From: Sphingobacterium thalpophilum
GTDB taxonomy: Bacteria > Bacteroidota > Bacteroidia > Sphingobacteriales > Sphingobacteriaceae
Direction: 5' to 3'
DNA: 64,000 bases
Assembly: GCF_038396785.1 (NCBI RefSeq)
Contig: NZ_CP151087.1
Span: 3,348,001-3,412,000, forward strand
Shown here: piece by piece, positions 16,568 to 26,877 of the stretch
Layout: the number at the start of each line of letters is the position of its first letter
How positions within the stretch are numbered: the stretch's first letter is position 1
Program-made: the position numbers and the translations under genes
Notes under the pieces: model-generated
Database searches by the model: none
What the model was told of the DNA's origin: nothing
Seen by the model: the letters and a program-made list of their open reading frames with translations, nothing else

Positions 16568-17656
16568 TTAAATATTATCAATCAAATCATCCCACATAAT
16601 ACCAATTTTTTCCTTGGAGTAATGAAGAACTTTCTGTTCTGATCCATCTGCAAAATATTTCCTTAAATTATCGTCAACAATCATCCTCTCCATGGCCAAC
16701 GCTAATTCTGAAATATTACCATCCTCTACAAGTATACCATTAGTATTATCAATAACTTCCCTCGGTCCAGTAGGGCAATCAAAAGAAACTAGGGGCAAGC
16801 CAAATGACATAGCTTCTAATAGTACCATTGGAAGTCCTTCAAATCGTGAACTCATGACATAGAATTCACTTGTCTTGTAAACTTCTTCGATATTACTCGT
16901 AGACGATAAAAGCCTAACATTAGAAATATTATAGTTTGAAATTTTTTGAATTAATTTTGATTTATCACCATAATCATCTCCTATAATATTTAGAGTCCAT
17001 TCAGGATACTTAGGTGATATAAGCATAAATGCATCGATCAGTAGGTCAAATCCTTTTTGATATGTAAGACGCCCTATTGCGAGTATCTTTTTAGATCCAT
17101 ATCCACTATAGGGCTCAGGTAAAAATGGAGATGCATTTGGAATGCATACGGTAATTTTAGGATTAAACAGGTTTGCAATCTGCAATCGGTCACCTTCAGT
17201 CAATACTACCACGACTATATGTTGATAAAACAGCTTTCGAAGATACTTTGAGAATTTTCCGGCAACATGAAATGAAAAGTGTTCACAACTAATAATGCGC
17301 ACATTGGTTTGCCCCCTACAGGCATAATAAGCGCAAAACGCTAGAAGATGATTAGAGCAAATAACAGTATAATCCAAATCTGACTCAAGTTTACGTAGAT
17401 ATTTTCGTGTTTTATTAAATAAATCCACATAATAGGTTAGAAGTCCCAACTTATTTTCCTTTCGATCTTTACATTTTAAAAAGACAATATTTATTTTAGA
17501 CCGATCAAATTCAAAAGTTGTTTGTTTCTCTTCAGAACCAAGTAATAATGTAACGAATACATTCTCCTTTGTCAATAAGTGCTCAATAAGATTAAATAAA
17601 GCACGTTCAGTACCTGCTCTCTTACTAAAATCTGAATGAAATATAATATAATGCAT
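16568..17656 (-). CDS. Family 4 glycosyltransferase
   Basis: The 362-residue GT-B enzyme has an N-terminal acceptor domain (HSDFSKRAGTERALFNLIEH) and a C-terminal donor domain. The donor domain carries IGRLTYQKGFDLLIDAF and the EX7E-type region SSRFEGLPMVLLEAMSFG, with the two glutamates that retaining GT4 enzymes use for nucleotide binding. It would transfer a sugar with retention of configuration to the growing lipid-linked unit. It is one of two GT4 genes in the cassette. Confidence 0.87.
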   Translation of the reverse strand: MHYIIFHSDFSKRAGTERALFNLIEHLLTKENVFVTLLLGSEEKQTTFEFDRSKINIVFLKCKDRKENKLGLLTYYVDLFNKTRKYLRKLESDLDYTVICSNHLLAFCAYYACRGQTNVRIISCEHFSFHVAGKFSKYLRKLFYQHIVVVVLTEGDRLQIANLFNPKITVCIPNASPFLPEPYSGYGSKKILAIGRLTYQKGFDLLIDAFMLISPKYPEWTLNIIGDDYGDKSKLIQKISNYNISNVRLLSSTSNIEEVYKTSEFYVMSSRFEGLPMVLLEAMSFGLPLVSFDCPTGPREVIDNTNGILVEDGNISELALAMERMIVDDNLRKYFADGSEQKVLHYSKEKIGIMWDDLIDNI

Positions 17657-17683
17657 AAATATCTAATTTAAATTTTAAAGTGA

Positions 17684-18913
17684 TCAAAAAAGATCGGTAA
17701 TCAATTTTACTGGCGCATACAACATATCTATACTATAAAATACCCGGTTTTGCAATATTATATTAAGCGTGTCCAATCCCATTAAACAACATAAAAGTGA
17801 TAGCCATAGATATTGTGTAATCTTTCCTTGCTGATTACTTTGAGAGGAAAAAATACCTACGAAAAAGAAACCAAGAAAAACTGATATATTCAAAAAACGG
17901 TCAAATATTGGAATTACAGACAATACAGAGAATGAAGCTGTAAACAAAAATACGAAGGTAATTAAACTGAATTCTGCTTCACGCTTTCGCAATCTTGAAA
18001 TATTCAAAATTAAGTATGTGAAAACAGTATAAGTGAGAAGCTTCCTAACCCAAATAAAAATTAATCCTATAGTTGTAATAGTTCTTGTTTCAAGATCTCT
18101 GATAACTTGATCACTACTATATATTTCTACTCTTTTTACGGCTCCCCCAGAAAACCCTGACAAAGATCCTAAGATAAATTTAGAAATAGAATCTATTGAT
18201 AAGATACTTGAGAGAATAATAATTGCGTACATAATAGTAAGAACATACCCGCTTTGAAATGGTTTAAGGAGATATCTATAACAAAAGAAAATTGCGATAG
18301 GTATTAAAAATCCAATATGTATCAAAGGTATTATTGAAAATAATATTAATTTATTTTTTCTATATAAAAAATATTTGAGAATTACATACAAATAAATATG
18401 GGCAGCAGTCCAAAATCTAAATCCCGACATACCAGTTGTACCGATTACAACTATTAAGGCAATAGTAATAATGATTGTAAATAGATCTCGTTTATTTAAA
18501 AATAGAGACCGAAATATCATATCCAAATTTCGAGAATAAAAATATCCATAGATTCCAGCTAAAAATGCAAAATAAAAATGATAGTTAGAGGTAAATTGTC
18601 CTATAAATATAGCAGTATATGTTTGGTAATAATCAATATCTATTTCTACATTTTTCAAATACAAAAACAGTTCTCCTAAAGTGTGGAAGTGAAGGTTTGT
18701 ATATTGTTTAAAGTGCAAATAATATCTATATGGATCGTAGATTGGATCTAATACTTCCATAGAAAAACCATAAAAAAAACAGTTGATCCAAATTACATTT
18801 TTAAACCAAACCCGATCAGCAAATCTCAAAGAATTGATGAAGGATAATATTGGGACAGTAAATGCGAGTAAAAATGACAACGTTTTGTCATGAAGATCAC
18901 GAATTCGACTCAT
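17684..18913 (-). CDS. EpsG-family polysaccharide polymerase (Wzy-like)
   Basis: The 409-residue integral membrane protein has about ten or more hydrophobic segments. An N-terminal DPIYDPYRYYLHFKQY segment (about 55-70) matches the DxxxY region of EpsG proteins, and a periplasmic loop lies near 255-285. EpsG/Wzy proteins join flipped repeat units into the long polymer at the outer face of the inner membrane. It is the only candidate polymerase in the locus, flanked by glycosyltransferases in the AT-rich core. Polymerases diverge quickly, so the assignment rests on topology, length and context more than on close motifs. Confidence 0.8.
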   Translation of the reverse strand: MSRIRDLHDKTLSFLLAFTVPILSFINSLRFADRVWFKNVIWINCFFYGFSMEVLDPIYDPYRYYLHFKQYTNLHFHTLGELFLYLKNVEIDIDYYQTYTAIFIGQFTSNYHFYFAFLAGIYGYFYSRNLDMIFRSLFLNKRDLFTIIITIALIVVIGTTGMSGFRFWTAAHIYLYVILKYFLYRKNKLILFSIIPLIHIGFLIPIAIFFCYRYLLKPFQSGYVLTIMYAIIILSSILSIDSISKFILGSLSGFSGGAVKRVEIYSSDQVIRDLETRTITTIGLIFIWVRKLLTYTVFTYLILNISRLRKREAEFSLITFVFLFTASFSVLSVIPIFDRFLNISVFLGFFFVGIFSSQSNQQGKITQYLWLSLLCCLMGLDTLNIILQNRVFYSIDMLYAPVKLITDLF

Positions 18914-18945
18914 TTTTTAAATTTTTATTTTATCACGATTACCTG

Positions 18946-19917
18946 TCAGTTATTCGAAAAGATTTTCTTATATATTACTACGAAAAATCGCAATGGAAAT
19001 AAGGTGGGTAAATTTAGAAGTAAAATCATCAACTGCTCGCGTTTAGTGAATTTATTCATGTTGGTAATTTTTACTTTGCATTCAGGAAAAAGTTTATCTA
19101 TTTTATTCCAATATTGATAGTCCATTTCTATAAAAAATTCCAGCCGTTTACGAATTTTACCTATTGTAATATCTTCAATATAATCATAGCGATTTTGATT
19201 TTTAAAAAACGCTGTTAAATTTAAGTACAAAATTTGTACATCAACAATATTTTTATCGACTTTAGATTTTGTATAAGAGGATGCATTTGACTGGACGTAA
19301 TAATATAGAGCTTTCTTGACTTTAGTCACACGATTAGCAAAGTACATTAACTTCGGAATTGTTACTAAATCCTCTCCATAGTTTAAACCTGCAGGTACAG
19401 TAATTTTACCTATTTCATAAAGCTCTCTCTTTATAAGTTTGTTCCAAACACAAGGAAGAGCACTGTATGAAACCAGCATTTTTGAGAAAATAGATCCATC
19501 CGGGTTCCACGATTGACTTCCACGTGTAAGTTTATCACCCCAATCAAAATAAAAGTCACAAACCACAATATCAGCCTGTTCAACAATTGCTTTGTTGATC
19601 ATTAACGAAACCATATCTTTATCTATATAATCATCACCATCTACATGTAAAATATAATCTCCATTTGCATTAACAACGCCTGTATTTCTCGCCTCCGCCA
19701 AACCTAAATTTCTTGTATGACGAACAACTTTAATATCGTTAATAAGACTAGGATATTTTAAGATAGTTGACTCTAAAACAAATAATGTCTCATCTGTGCT
19801 GCTATCATCCACAAAAATATATTCTATATCATCATAGCTCTGCTCAAGTAATGATGTCGCACATTTTTCTATATAATTTGCGACGTTATACATTGGTACA
19901 AGAATTGAAACTTTCAT
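18946..19917 (-). CDS. Family 2 glycosyltransferase
   Basis: The 323-residue GT-A enzyme has the N-terminal pattern VSILVPMYNVANYIEKCATS, donor-binding FVDDSSTDET (35-44), metal-binding DGDD (93-96) and a VWNKLIKRELY segment typical of the CpsJ/WbbD-like GT2 group. Cytoplasmic, no membrane anchor. It lies 5 bp after the GT14 gene and 32 bp before the polymerase gene. Specificity unknown. Confidence 0.86.
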   Translation of the reverse strand: MKVSILVPMYNVANYIEKCATSLLEQSYDDIEYIFVDDSSTDETLFVLESTILKYPSLINDIKVVRHTRNLGLAEARNTGVVNANGDYILHVDGDDYIDKDMVSLMINKAIVEQADIVVCDFYFDWGDKLTRGSQSWNPDGSIFSKMLVSYSALPCVWNKLIKRELYEIGKITVPAGLNYGEDLVTIPKLMYFANRVTKVKKALYYYVQSNASSYTKSKVDKNIVDVQILYLNLTAFFKNQNRYDYIEDITIGKIRKRLEFFIEMDYQYWNKIDKLFPECKVKITNMNKFTKREQLMILLLNLPTLFPLRFFVVIYKKIFSNN

Positions 19918-19922
19918 TTTGA

Positions 19923-20855
19923 CTATTTATTTATTAAATTATATTTACTATCTAAAAGATCAAGTATATTACGATCTACATCATAGTCGAATTTCCTAGC
20001 AAAAATCTTTCCATCTGGCTGAGAAACTAGTTCATCAAGATCATCAACAGTAAAGGTCACAGGCAGCGGTACTCCCTCTCGTAACCAATTATCATAAGTT
20101 AATGACGATTTTATAACAATATCAGAATCATTTTTGTATAGATACATAAGAATTGTCTGAAAGAAATATTCATCCGCAGAAACTACATATTGAAAAAAAC
20201 TCTTTAATTCTATGTAGTTTTCATTTACGAAATCCTTTATTGAAACAAGCGTCTCAATAGGCATAGACCACCAATTTGAACCCCTAAATGGTTCCATAGC
20301 AAAAGGCATTACTCGTTTTTTTAACACTATAGACAACTGATCAAAATTAATTTTCCCAGCCAAAAAAAATAAAACTGACTTTAGGGGGTTTTTATTTGAG
20401 AAAAATATAAAATCATTTTTATTACTTGACTTATTAATTTTGTACGCATAAAGCTTTTTTAAAAATCCAGTATCTTCCTTTAAAATCGATTCAGTCGTAA
20501 TATAGCTTGTCCCGTAATTTTCAAACAAGAATTTATTAATATATTTTAAGTCTTTGATAGGATAATCTTGCCCACTCAAAAATGTCACTTGTGATGAACA
20601 AATTATCCCATTTTCAATAACTGCGTCTATAAGATTAAGAGTCGCTTCAACCTGAGAAAAATCAGCCCATATACAGTCTACTCTATTAGGAATAAAATAA
20701 ATATTAGGAGATGATATGATACTTTTAAAAGTATCTAAATCCGACTTCAGATCTAAATGAATATAAAAGAAACTATTCGAATCATTTAATACACTGATTA
20801 AGCGATTTAGCTGTAAAGGATTTTTATGAGCAGTAATTATATATATTTTCCTCAT
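19923..20855 (-). CDS. GT14-family (core-2/I-branching) N-acetylglucosaminyltransferase-like protein
   Basis: The 310-residue protein has the bacterial GT14 layout. The N-terminus IYIITAHKNPLQLNRLI is followed by FYIHLDLKSD near 30, VDCIWADFSQVEATLNLI near 58, FLSGQDYPIK near 92, and the conserved GSNWWSMP (about 196-203) with a following DEYFFQT. Animal members make beta-1,6-GlcNAc branches. Bacterial members are usually annotated beta-1,6-N-acetylglucosaminyltransferase but few are characterised. It may therefore add a branch to the repeat unit, which is an inference from the family only. Confidence 0.82.
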   Translation of the reverse strand: MRKIYIITAHKNPLQLNRLISVLNDSNSFFYIHLDLKSDLDTFKSIISSPNIYFIPNRVDCIWADFSQVEATLNLIDAVIENGIICSSQVTFLSGQDYPIKDLKYINKFLFENYGTSYITTESILKEDTGFLKKLYAYKINKSSNKNDFIFFSNKNPLKSVLFFLAGKINFDQLSIVLKKRVMPFAMEPFRGSNWWSMPIETLVSIKDFVNENYIELKSFFQYVVSADEYFFQTILMYLYKNDSDIVIKSSLTYDNWLREGVPLPVTFTVDDLDELVSQPDGKIFARKFDYDVDRNILDLLDSKYNLINK

Positions 20856-20856
20856 G

Positions 20857-22005
20857 TCAATTCTTCGTCAAGAATACTAAAAGTTCGTCCCATTGTTTCA
20901 TGATAAAATCAATGTCATAAATATTAGATTTTATTTTAGAATTGTTCCCGAGTTCTTTTCTGAGATTACTATCCGACATCAACTTTTGCAACATATTTGT
21001 AAACCCATCATTATCACCGGGCGTTATTAAATATCCGTTAAAACCATTTTCAATAAGAGTGGCTGGACCATGCTTGCAGTTAAAAGAAATTATTGGGATT
21101 CCAAATGTCATTGCTTCAAGTATTACTAAAGAGAAGCCTTCGAATTTAGATGTTGAAACGAATATTGCACTGTCTTTATAAAATTCCAACATATCTACTG
21201 AAGGTTCCTCGAGTACAACGCTTTCATCCATATGATGATCTTTTATAAATTTATTATAGTATGTCTTTTGACTTCCACTACCTTTTATATATAATTTCCA
21301 ATCTGGATAAATCAATATTATCTTGCTCCAAATTCTTAATAGTTCATCAAAACCTTTTTCTGGCTCATATCTACCAACTGCTATAACTTTTTTATTGTCG
21401 AGAGTAGATAAAATTGCTTCTCCTATTGTAATAGGATTAGCTATTACTTCTACATTATCTAAATACCTTGACCACTCTTCTTTATCTCCATCAGTTAAAA
21501 CAATAAAGCGACTATAAGTGCTTGCATAATGGATAAATTGGCGAAAGTATAACTTATTACGTAGACTTTTAAAAAAACTATTAGATTTATTAAAATATTC
21601 AAAAAAACCTATTGTAACATGATATTCAGCTATTTTTATGCTCCCATCTTTCAATTTGCCTAAAACTTCAAACTCTAGTCCTCCCAAAGATATAGATAAA
21701 GCGGGTTTGTAGGTAAGGAGCGTATCAAACAATTTTTTCGCTAATTCCTTTTTATATTTTTTAAGTGCTAAATAGTTTAAAAACCGAGATTTATGAACTT
21801 TCTTCTTCGGAATGTCAAGATTTATTACTCTTATCGAAGGGTCCAATTTGAAAAATATTTCTTTATCAAATTGCGCATATGTGACAATGAAAATTTCATA
21901 GCCAAACTTTGAAGCCAAATAATTCGCTTTCAAACTAACTATTTTTTCCACTCCTCCATGTGATGAGAGGGAATGGAAACAATATAATATTCGCTTATTT
22001 TTCAT
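20857..22005 (-). CDS. Family 4 glycosyltransferase
   Basis: The 382-residue GT-B enzyme begins RILYCFHSLSSHGGVEKIVS, with a Gly-rich N-terminal loop. Its donor domain carries VGRYEPEKGFDELLRIW and the EX7E-type segment TSKFEGFSLVILEAMTFG. The C-terminal helix matches the family. The start overlaps the flippase stop by one base (22005). It is separated by 1 bp from the GT14 gene, so it is part of the same operon. Donor unknown. Confidence 0.87.
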   Translation of the reverse strand: MKNKRILYCFHSLSSHGGVEKIVSLKANYLASKFGYEIFIVTYAQFDKEIFFKLDPSIRVINLDIPKKKVHKSRFLNYLALKKYKKELAKKLFDTLLTYKPALSISLGGLEFEVLGKLKDGSIKIAEYHVTIGFFEYFNKSNSFFKSLRNKLYFRQFIHYASTYSRFIVLTDGDKEEWSRYLDNVEVIANPITIGEAILSTLDNKKVIAVGRYEPEKGFDELLRIWSKIILIYPDWKLYIKGSGSQKTYYNKFIKDHHMDESVVLEEPSVDMLEFYKDSAIFVSTSKFEGFSLVILEAMTFGIPIISFNCKHGPATLIENGFNGYLITPGDNDGFTNMLQKLMSDSNLRKELGNNSKIKSNIYDIDFIMKQWDELLVFLTKN

Positions 22006-23516
22006 TACCTTCTTTTAAATTTTATAAGAGATTTCTTTAAAAATTGTTCTAAAATAACTTTTTCTTCAATTTTAAACAGATTTATTCCTATAATCATAAT
22101 CGCTAGACTTATCATTCCAAATACCAATAATGACGTGTAAAGACCATGTATTATAATTATTTTTTTCATAAAAAAAATAATTATAATACAAAAAATACTA
22201 TATATTATATATTTTCTAGCTCCAAGTTGTAATGATGTTAAAAATGGATATCTCTTGCTCATTAGAAAAGCGAAAATAAAATTGGATAGAAAAATTGATA
22301 AAGGAAAAGTATAAATGCCAAGTATTCGATAAAAAATAATGTTTGTTAAAATTATCCCCCCCTGACATAATAACCCCATAAAGGCATAATATTTTGATTG
22401 CTCTGAAGATAATAAACTCATTCCAAACATTAAGTATGAAAACACTCCAAATAGAGAAAACCCATATAATATGGATAAATCAGAAATTAATATCAAATTA
22501 TCCATTGTAATATTTCCTTTATCATATAAAATCTTTGCTATACTATCTCCACATCCTAACAATAGAGTAACTATTGAACAAATGACCAAAACCCCAATTC
22601 GAAATAAAGATTTGAATTCTGAATTGAAATCCATTTCTTTATTATTTGCAAAGTTTTTAGAAAGTACAGGAACCAATACAGACATAATCACACTTATTAA
22701 AATTGTATACATCATATTTGGAATCTTAAAAGCAAAATCTAAAGTTGATATCGTTCCATTTCCAAGTTTACCAGCCAAAACTTTCTCGACTAAATAATTT
22801 ATCTGTGCAATAAAATATGGAATAAAGAAAGGTGCAGAAAACAAAAAATAAGTTTTAAAGCCATTAAAATCAAATCGCCAACTAGTTGTAAACAGTGCTA
22901 TATTACTTTTTTTAACAAAGTAAATTATAAAAAACAAAAGGGCTACCGCTGATACATAATAGGATATAGGTAATGCATTAATTCCAAAGATATTGTGAAG
23001 AAAATATAGAAACAAAATATTTATAATAATCGAAATAAATGAACTTATTTCTGCAACGTAGAAAATTTCGTATCCATTTAAAATACTTAAACCTATTTGA
23101 GTTAGTTGATTAAAAATTAAGACAGGCGCAACCCAATAAATCATTTGAATCAAGGTTTGCAAATCTTTACCTTGATATTGTGGAGCTAAAAATTTTGCAA
23201 AAAAATCTGGAATAAGATACATGATTGCTACAAGAATCAGAGAAAAAAAAGTTAAGAAAAAAAGCAAAGACTGTGTTTGCCCAATTGCTATTTTCTCACC
23301 CTCTTTCTCTTTTATCATGACAAATTTAGCTCTGTATGTCTCATTTATAGGCCCCCAAAGAGCCCCATCGAGTACGAGAACTGTAGTATAAACTAATAAC
23401 CAAATATCCTTTTCTAAACTAATACCATAATATCTTGCTGTCAATGAAAGCAATAAAAGTGTCAATGGAATCTTAACTAACTTTAATACAAAAAGAATAC
23501 TAACTTTTTTTAACAC
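22005..23516 (-). CDS. MurJ/MVF-family lipid-linked oligosaccharide flippase (Wzx role)
   Basis: The 503-residue protein has about 12-14 transmembrane helices. Motifs point to the MVF (MurJ) branch of the MOP superfamily: the N-terminal ARYYGISLEKDIWLL, WGPINETYRAKF near 55, and GCGDSIAKILYDKGN near 310, like the MurJ LLYERGxF region. In this locus it most likely flips the undecaprenyl-linked repeat unit across the inner membrane for the EpsG-type polymerase. It is the first gene of the AT-rich cassette after rfbA, with only 9 bp between them. Confidence 0.85.
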   Translation of the reverse strand: MLKKVSILFVLKLVKIPLTLLLLSLTARYYGISLEKDIWLLVYTTVLVLDGALWGPINETYRAKFVMIKEKEGEKIAIGQTQSLLFFLTFFSLILVAIMYLIPDFFAKFLAPQYQGKDLQTLIQMIYWVAPVLIFNQLTQIGLSILNGYEIFYVAEISSFISIIINILFLYFLHNIFGINALPISYYVSAVALLFFIIYFVKKSNIALFTTSWRFDFNGFKTYFLFSAPFFIPYFIAQINYLVEKVLAGKLGNGTISTLDFAFKIPNMMYTILISVIMSVLVPVLSKNFANNKEMDFNSEFKSLFRIGVLVICSIVTLLLGCGDSIAKILYDKGNITMDNLILISDLSILYGFSLFGVFSYLMFGMSLLSSEQSKYYAFMGLLCQGGIILTNIIFYRILGIYTFPLSIFLSNFIFAFLMSKRYPFLTSLQLGARKYIIYSIFCIIIIFFMKKIIIIHGLYTSLLVFGMISLAIMIIGINLFKIEEKVILEQFLKKSLIKFKRR

Positions 23517-23525
23517 AATTCGTTA

Positions 23526-24407
23526 TTAATTATTATTATAAATCTTATTATCCAGCAATTTCAGAAGATAACTTCCATAACTAGATTTAGTTAGTGTCTG
23601 AGCTAAACCAATGAGCTGCGCTTTAGATATATATCCCATCCTAAATGCAACCTCCTCAATCGCACCAATTTTCATTCCTTGACGCTCCTCAATTACTTGT
23701 ACAAACTGTCCTGCTTGCATTAATGAATTGATAGTTCCTGTATCCAACCAAGCTGTACCACGGTCAAATACACCTACCTTTAATTTTCCGCGTTTCAAAT
23801 ACTCCGCATTAATATCCGTGATCTCCAGTTCTCCACGTGGCGAAGGCTTGATATTCTTGGCAATTTCAACAACGTCATTGTCATAGAAATATAAGCCGGG
23901 TACGGCATACTTTGATTTCGGTTCCTTCGGCTTTTCTTCTATAGAAACAACCCTATTGTCCTGATCAAACTCCACAACACCATATCGCTCGGGATCAGAA
24001 ACCTGATAAGCAAATACCACGCCACCATCTGGATCCGATGAGTCTTGCAACAACTTGGACATCCCTGATGCGTAAAATATATTGTCTCCAAGAATCAATG
24101 CAACTTTATCGTTTCCAATAAACTCCTCACCCAAAATAAAGGCTTGTGCCAGACCATCCGGACTGGGTTGCTCTTTGTAAGAAAACTTACAGCCGATTTG
24201 TGATCCATCGCCCAATAACTTCTGGAAATTGGGCAAGTCCTGCGGCGTGGAAATAATTAAAATTTCGTTGATCCCTGCCAACATTAAGGTGGACAAAGGA
24301 TAATAAATCATGGGTTTGTCATAAACGGGCATCAATTGTTTAGACACAGCTAAAGTCAATGGATGTAAACGTGTGCCAGAGCCGCCGGCTAATATAATTC
24401 CTTTCAT
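23526..24407 (-). CDS. rfbA: Glucose-1-phosphate thymidylyltransferase
   Basis: The 293-residue enzyme matches RmlA over its full length: N-terminal [37 protein letters not shown], the LGDNIFY motif near 107, [20 protein letters not shown] near 158 and GTAWLDTG near 220. It makes dTDP-glucose from glucose-1-phosphate and dTTP, the first step of dTDP-L-rhamnose synthesis. It is the last of the four rfb genes in the order B-C-D-A, 13 bp after rfbD. In this family the end product dTDP-rhamnose commonly inhibits the enzyme. Confidence 0.97.
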   Translation of the reverse strand: MKGIILAGGSGTRLHPLTLAVSKQLMPVYDKPMIYYPLSTLMLAGINEILIISTPQDLPNFQKLLGDGSQIGCKFSYKEQPSPDGLAQAFILGEEFIGNDKVALILGDNIFYASGMSKLLQDSSDPDGGVVFAYQVSDPERYGVVEFDQDNRVVSIEEKPKEPKSKYAVPGLYFYDNDVVEIAKNIKPSPRGELEITDINAEYLKRGKLKVGVFDRGTAWLDTGTINSLMQAGQFVQVIEERQGMKIGAIEEVAFRMGYISKAQLIGLAQTLTKSSYGSYLLKLLDNKIYNNN

Positions 24408-24420
24408 AATTAGCGATTGA

Positions 24421-25269
24421 TTATAACTTATTTAACATTGCTTTCAAACTATCATGCCAAGATGGTACCGACAGGTTGAACGTGTTTTTTATCCTTGTTT
24501 TATCCAATAATGAATATTTTGGACGTCTTGCAGGAGTAGGATACTGCGTCGTAGGGATTGGATTGATCTGACATTCCAATCCTTTTAAATCCCGAATCGC
24601 AGCAGCAAAATCATACCATGAAATTTCTCCTTCGTTGCTAAAATGATAGATACCACCTTCCCATATACCTGAGCCAATAATAGCCAAGATAGCATCGGCT
24701 AAATCTTTGGCATAGGTTGGTGAACCAATCTGATCGTTTATAACAGAAATCTCTTCGCGCTCCCCCATTAAACGGATCATGGTTTTCACAAAATTATTGC
24801 CATAGGTCGAATAGACCCAGGAAGTCCGAATAATGATACCCTCTGGAAGCCATTTTTGAATAGCTTCCTCACCCTTTAGTTTGGTGAGCCCATAAACATT
24901 CACTGGATCAACTGGCGCATCTTCAGTCAGTGCGATAGCTGAGTTCCCATCAAATACATAGTCTGTAGAAATAGCAATCAATTTTGAGCCATGAATACGA
25001 CAATATTGCGCGATTTCTTCTGCGGCTAAATGATTGATCCGATCAGCCAATTCGGCCTCTGATTCGGCCTTATCTACAGCGGTATAGGCCGCAGCATGAA
25101 TAATGATATCGGGCTGATACTGCCCTAAAATATCCTGTATAATCTGCGTATGCTCCAAAGGAAGTTCCTGGCGGTCCAAGAAAAAGCAGTCTTTATCCGT
25201 TTGTGGAGACAACAGGTCTTTTAACTCAGACCCAAGCTGTCCATTAGCTCCTGTAATAACTACCCTCAT
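24421..25269 (-). CDS. rfbD: dTDP-4-dehydrorhamnose reductase
   Basis: From the ATG at 25269 the product has 282 residues and begins [16 protein letters not shown] with the Rossmann Gly motif. The catalytic YxxxK is at Tyr126/Lys130 (VYGLTK), with STDYVFDG near 101. It reduces dTDP-4-keto-L-rhamnose to dTDP-L-rhamnose with NAD(P)H. A longer frame upstream to 25386 is open only because it overlaps rfbC and carries no family sequence. The chosen ATG overlaps the rfbC stop by 4 bp (ATGA), a normal coupled arrangement. Confidence 0.96.
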   Translation of the reverse strand: MRVVITGANGQLGSELKDLLSPQTDKDCFFLDRQELPLEHTQIIQDILGQYQPDIIIHAAAYTAVDKAESEAELADRINHLAAEEIAQYCRIHGSKLIAISTDYVFDGNSAIALTEDAPVDPVNVYGLTKLKGEEAIQKWLPEGIIIRTSWVYSTYGNNFVKTMIRLMGEREEISVINDQIGSPTYAKDLADAILAIIGSGIWEGGIYHFSNEGEISWYDFAAAIRDLKGLECQINPIPTTQYPTPARRPKYSLLDKTRIKNTFNLSVPSWHDSLKAMLNKL

Positions 25270-25814
25270 ACCCCGAAGACCTCCTTGAAACTGGGTGCAG
25301 TTTGATCTTTTTCGGACAATAACATCTCTGCTGTGGGTATCTGCCAGTCTACAGCCAAATCTGGATCCAAGGGATACACCCCACACTCAGACTGCTTGTT
25401 GTAAAAATTGTCGCACTTATAAAAGAAGGTCGCTGTTTCGCTCAATACGACAAAACCATGTAAAAATCCACGTGGAACAAATAGCTGTAAATTATTGTCA
25501 GCCGATAAGTTAACGGCTACATATTGCCCAAAAGTAGCTGAATCTGGCCGGGCATCTACCGCAACATCAATCACTTCTCCTTGGAGAACACGTACCAATT
25601 TTGCTTGAGCATGTTCACCTGCTTGTGCATGCAGCCCCCTCAAAACACCCCGCGTTGAATAGGACTGATTATCCTGCACAAAATGAGTATTTGTACTAGT
25701 GAGGTCATTGAAGGTTTTTTCATTAAAACTTTCCATAAAATACCCCCTTGAATCGCCATATTTTGCAGGCTCCAAAATAAAACAGCCTTTTAACTTTGTT
25801 TCTGTAACTTTCAT
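25266..25814 (-). CDS. rfbC: dTDP-4-dehydrorhamnose 3,5-epimerase
   Basis: The 182-residue cupin of full RmlC length has GYFMESFN near 24, the LRGLHAQ motif with catalytic His62, AKLVRVLQGEVIDVAVD (about 71-87) and VPRGFLHGFVVLS near 113. It epimerises carbons 3 and 5 of dTDP-4-keto-6-deoxyglucose. It is translationally coupled to rfbD and 8 bp after rfbB. A second, more divergent cupin at the far end of the locus (9071-9505) is a different subfamily, not a duplicate. Confidence 0.97.
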   Translation of the reverse strand: MKVTETKLKGCFILEPAKYGDSRGYFMESFNEKTFNDLTSTNTHFVQDNQSYSTRGVLRGLHAQAGEHAQAKLVRVLQGEVIDVAVDARPDSATFGQYVAVNLSADNNLQLFVPRGFLHGFVVLSETATFFYKCDNFYNKQSECGVYPLDPDLAVDWQIPTAEMLLSEKDQTAPSFKEVFGV

Positions 25815-25822
25815 CGAAGAAA

Positions 25823-26872
25823 TTAGTTATATTGATTTGCGTAATAATTTTGGTAATCGCCTGAAGTAACACGATCCAACCATTCCTGATTGTTTAAAAA
25901 CCAATCGATGGTGATGGAAAGCCCCTGCTCAAATGTAACCGAAGGTTCATAACCTAACTCTTGGTTGATCTTACTGGCATCAATGGCATAACGTAAATCA
26001 TGGCCTGGCCGATCTTTCACAAAAGTAATAAGCTCCGCAGCAGTACCAGCCGGACGCCCCAATTTTTCATCGACTTGCTTACATAATTCCTTCACCAAAT
26101 CTATATTCTGCCATTCGTTGAATCCGCCAACGTTATAGGAGCCGCCGTTTTGACCATTATGGTAAACCAGATCGATCGCTTTGGCATGATCAATAACAAA
26201 CAGCCAATCCCGTGTATATTTCCCATCACCATAAATAGGCAATGGCTTATTATTTAATATATTGTGGATACACAGGGGAATTAACTTTTCCGGGAAATGA
26301 TTTGGTCCATAGTTATTCGAGCAATTGGTCAGCACAATTGGAAGGCCATAGGTATCGTGATAGGCACGTACGAAATGGTCGGAAGATGCCTTTGACGCAG
26401 AATAAGGCGAATGTGGATCGTACTTAGTCTCTTCAGTAAACAATCCTGTCGCTCCTAATGCGCCAAAAACCTCATCGGTAGAAACATGATGAAAACGCTT
26501 CCCTTGATAATTTTCCTTCCAGATCTCTTTCGCAGCGTTTAGCAGGTTGACTGTACCAATGACATTGGTCATCACAAAGGCCGTGGGGTCTGTAATGGAT
26601 CGGTCTACATGGGATTCGGCAGCCAAATGAATAACACCATCCGGCTGGTGCTGACGAAAAATATCAAAAATCAAACTGGCATCGGTAATATCCGCCTTTA
26701 TAAATTGATAATTGGGTTTATTTTCAATGTCCTTTAGATTTTCTAAATTACCCGCATACGTCAAAGCATCCAGATTGATAATATGATATTCGGGGTATTT
26801 ATTAACAAATTCACGCACCACATGGGAACCTATAAATCCGGCTCCGCCGGTAATGATAATTGTTTTATTCAT
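25823..26872 (-). CDS. rfbB: dTDP-glucose 4,6-dehydratase
   Basis: The 349-residue enzyme matches RmlB: IIITGGAGFIGSHVV (NAD site), LTYAGNLENL near 38, the catalytic STDEVFG (131-137, Asp133/Glu134), and YSASK (Tyr157-Lys161). It converts dTDP-glucose to the 4-keto-6-deoxy intermediate. It lies 5 bp after the winged-helix regulator gene, so regulator and rfb genes share a transcript. Confidence 0.97.
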   Translation of the reverse strand: MNKTIIITGGAGFIGSHVVREFVNKYPEYHIINLDALTYAGNLENLKDIENKPNYQFIKADITDASLIFDIFRQHQPDGVIHLAAESHVDRSITDPTAFVMTNVIGTVNLLNAAKEIWKENYQGKRFHHVSTDEVFGALGATGLFTEETKYDPHSPYSASKASSDHFVRAYHDTYGLPIVLTNCSNNYGPNHFPEKLIPLCIHNILNNKPLPIYGDGKYTRDWLFVIDHAKAIDLVYHNGQNGGSYNVGGFNEWQNIDLVKELCKQVDEKLGRPAGTAAELITFVKDRPGHDLRYAIDASKINQELGYEPSVTFEQGLSITIDWFLNNQEWLDRVTSGDYQNYYANQYN

Positions 26873-26877
26873 ATAGC

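Noticed and set aside
25270..25386. N-terminal extension of rfbD from an ATG at 25386
   Set aside because: It lies inside rfbC in another frame. The Rossmann motif begins right after the ATG at 25269, which overlaps the rfbC stop in the usual way.
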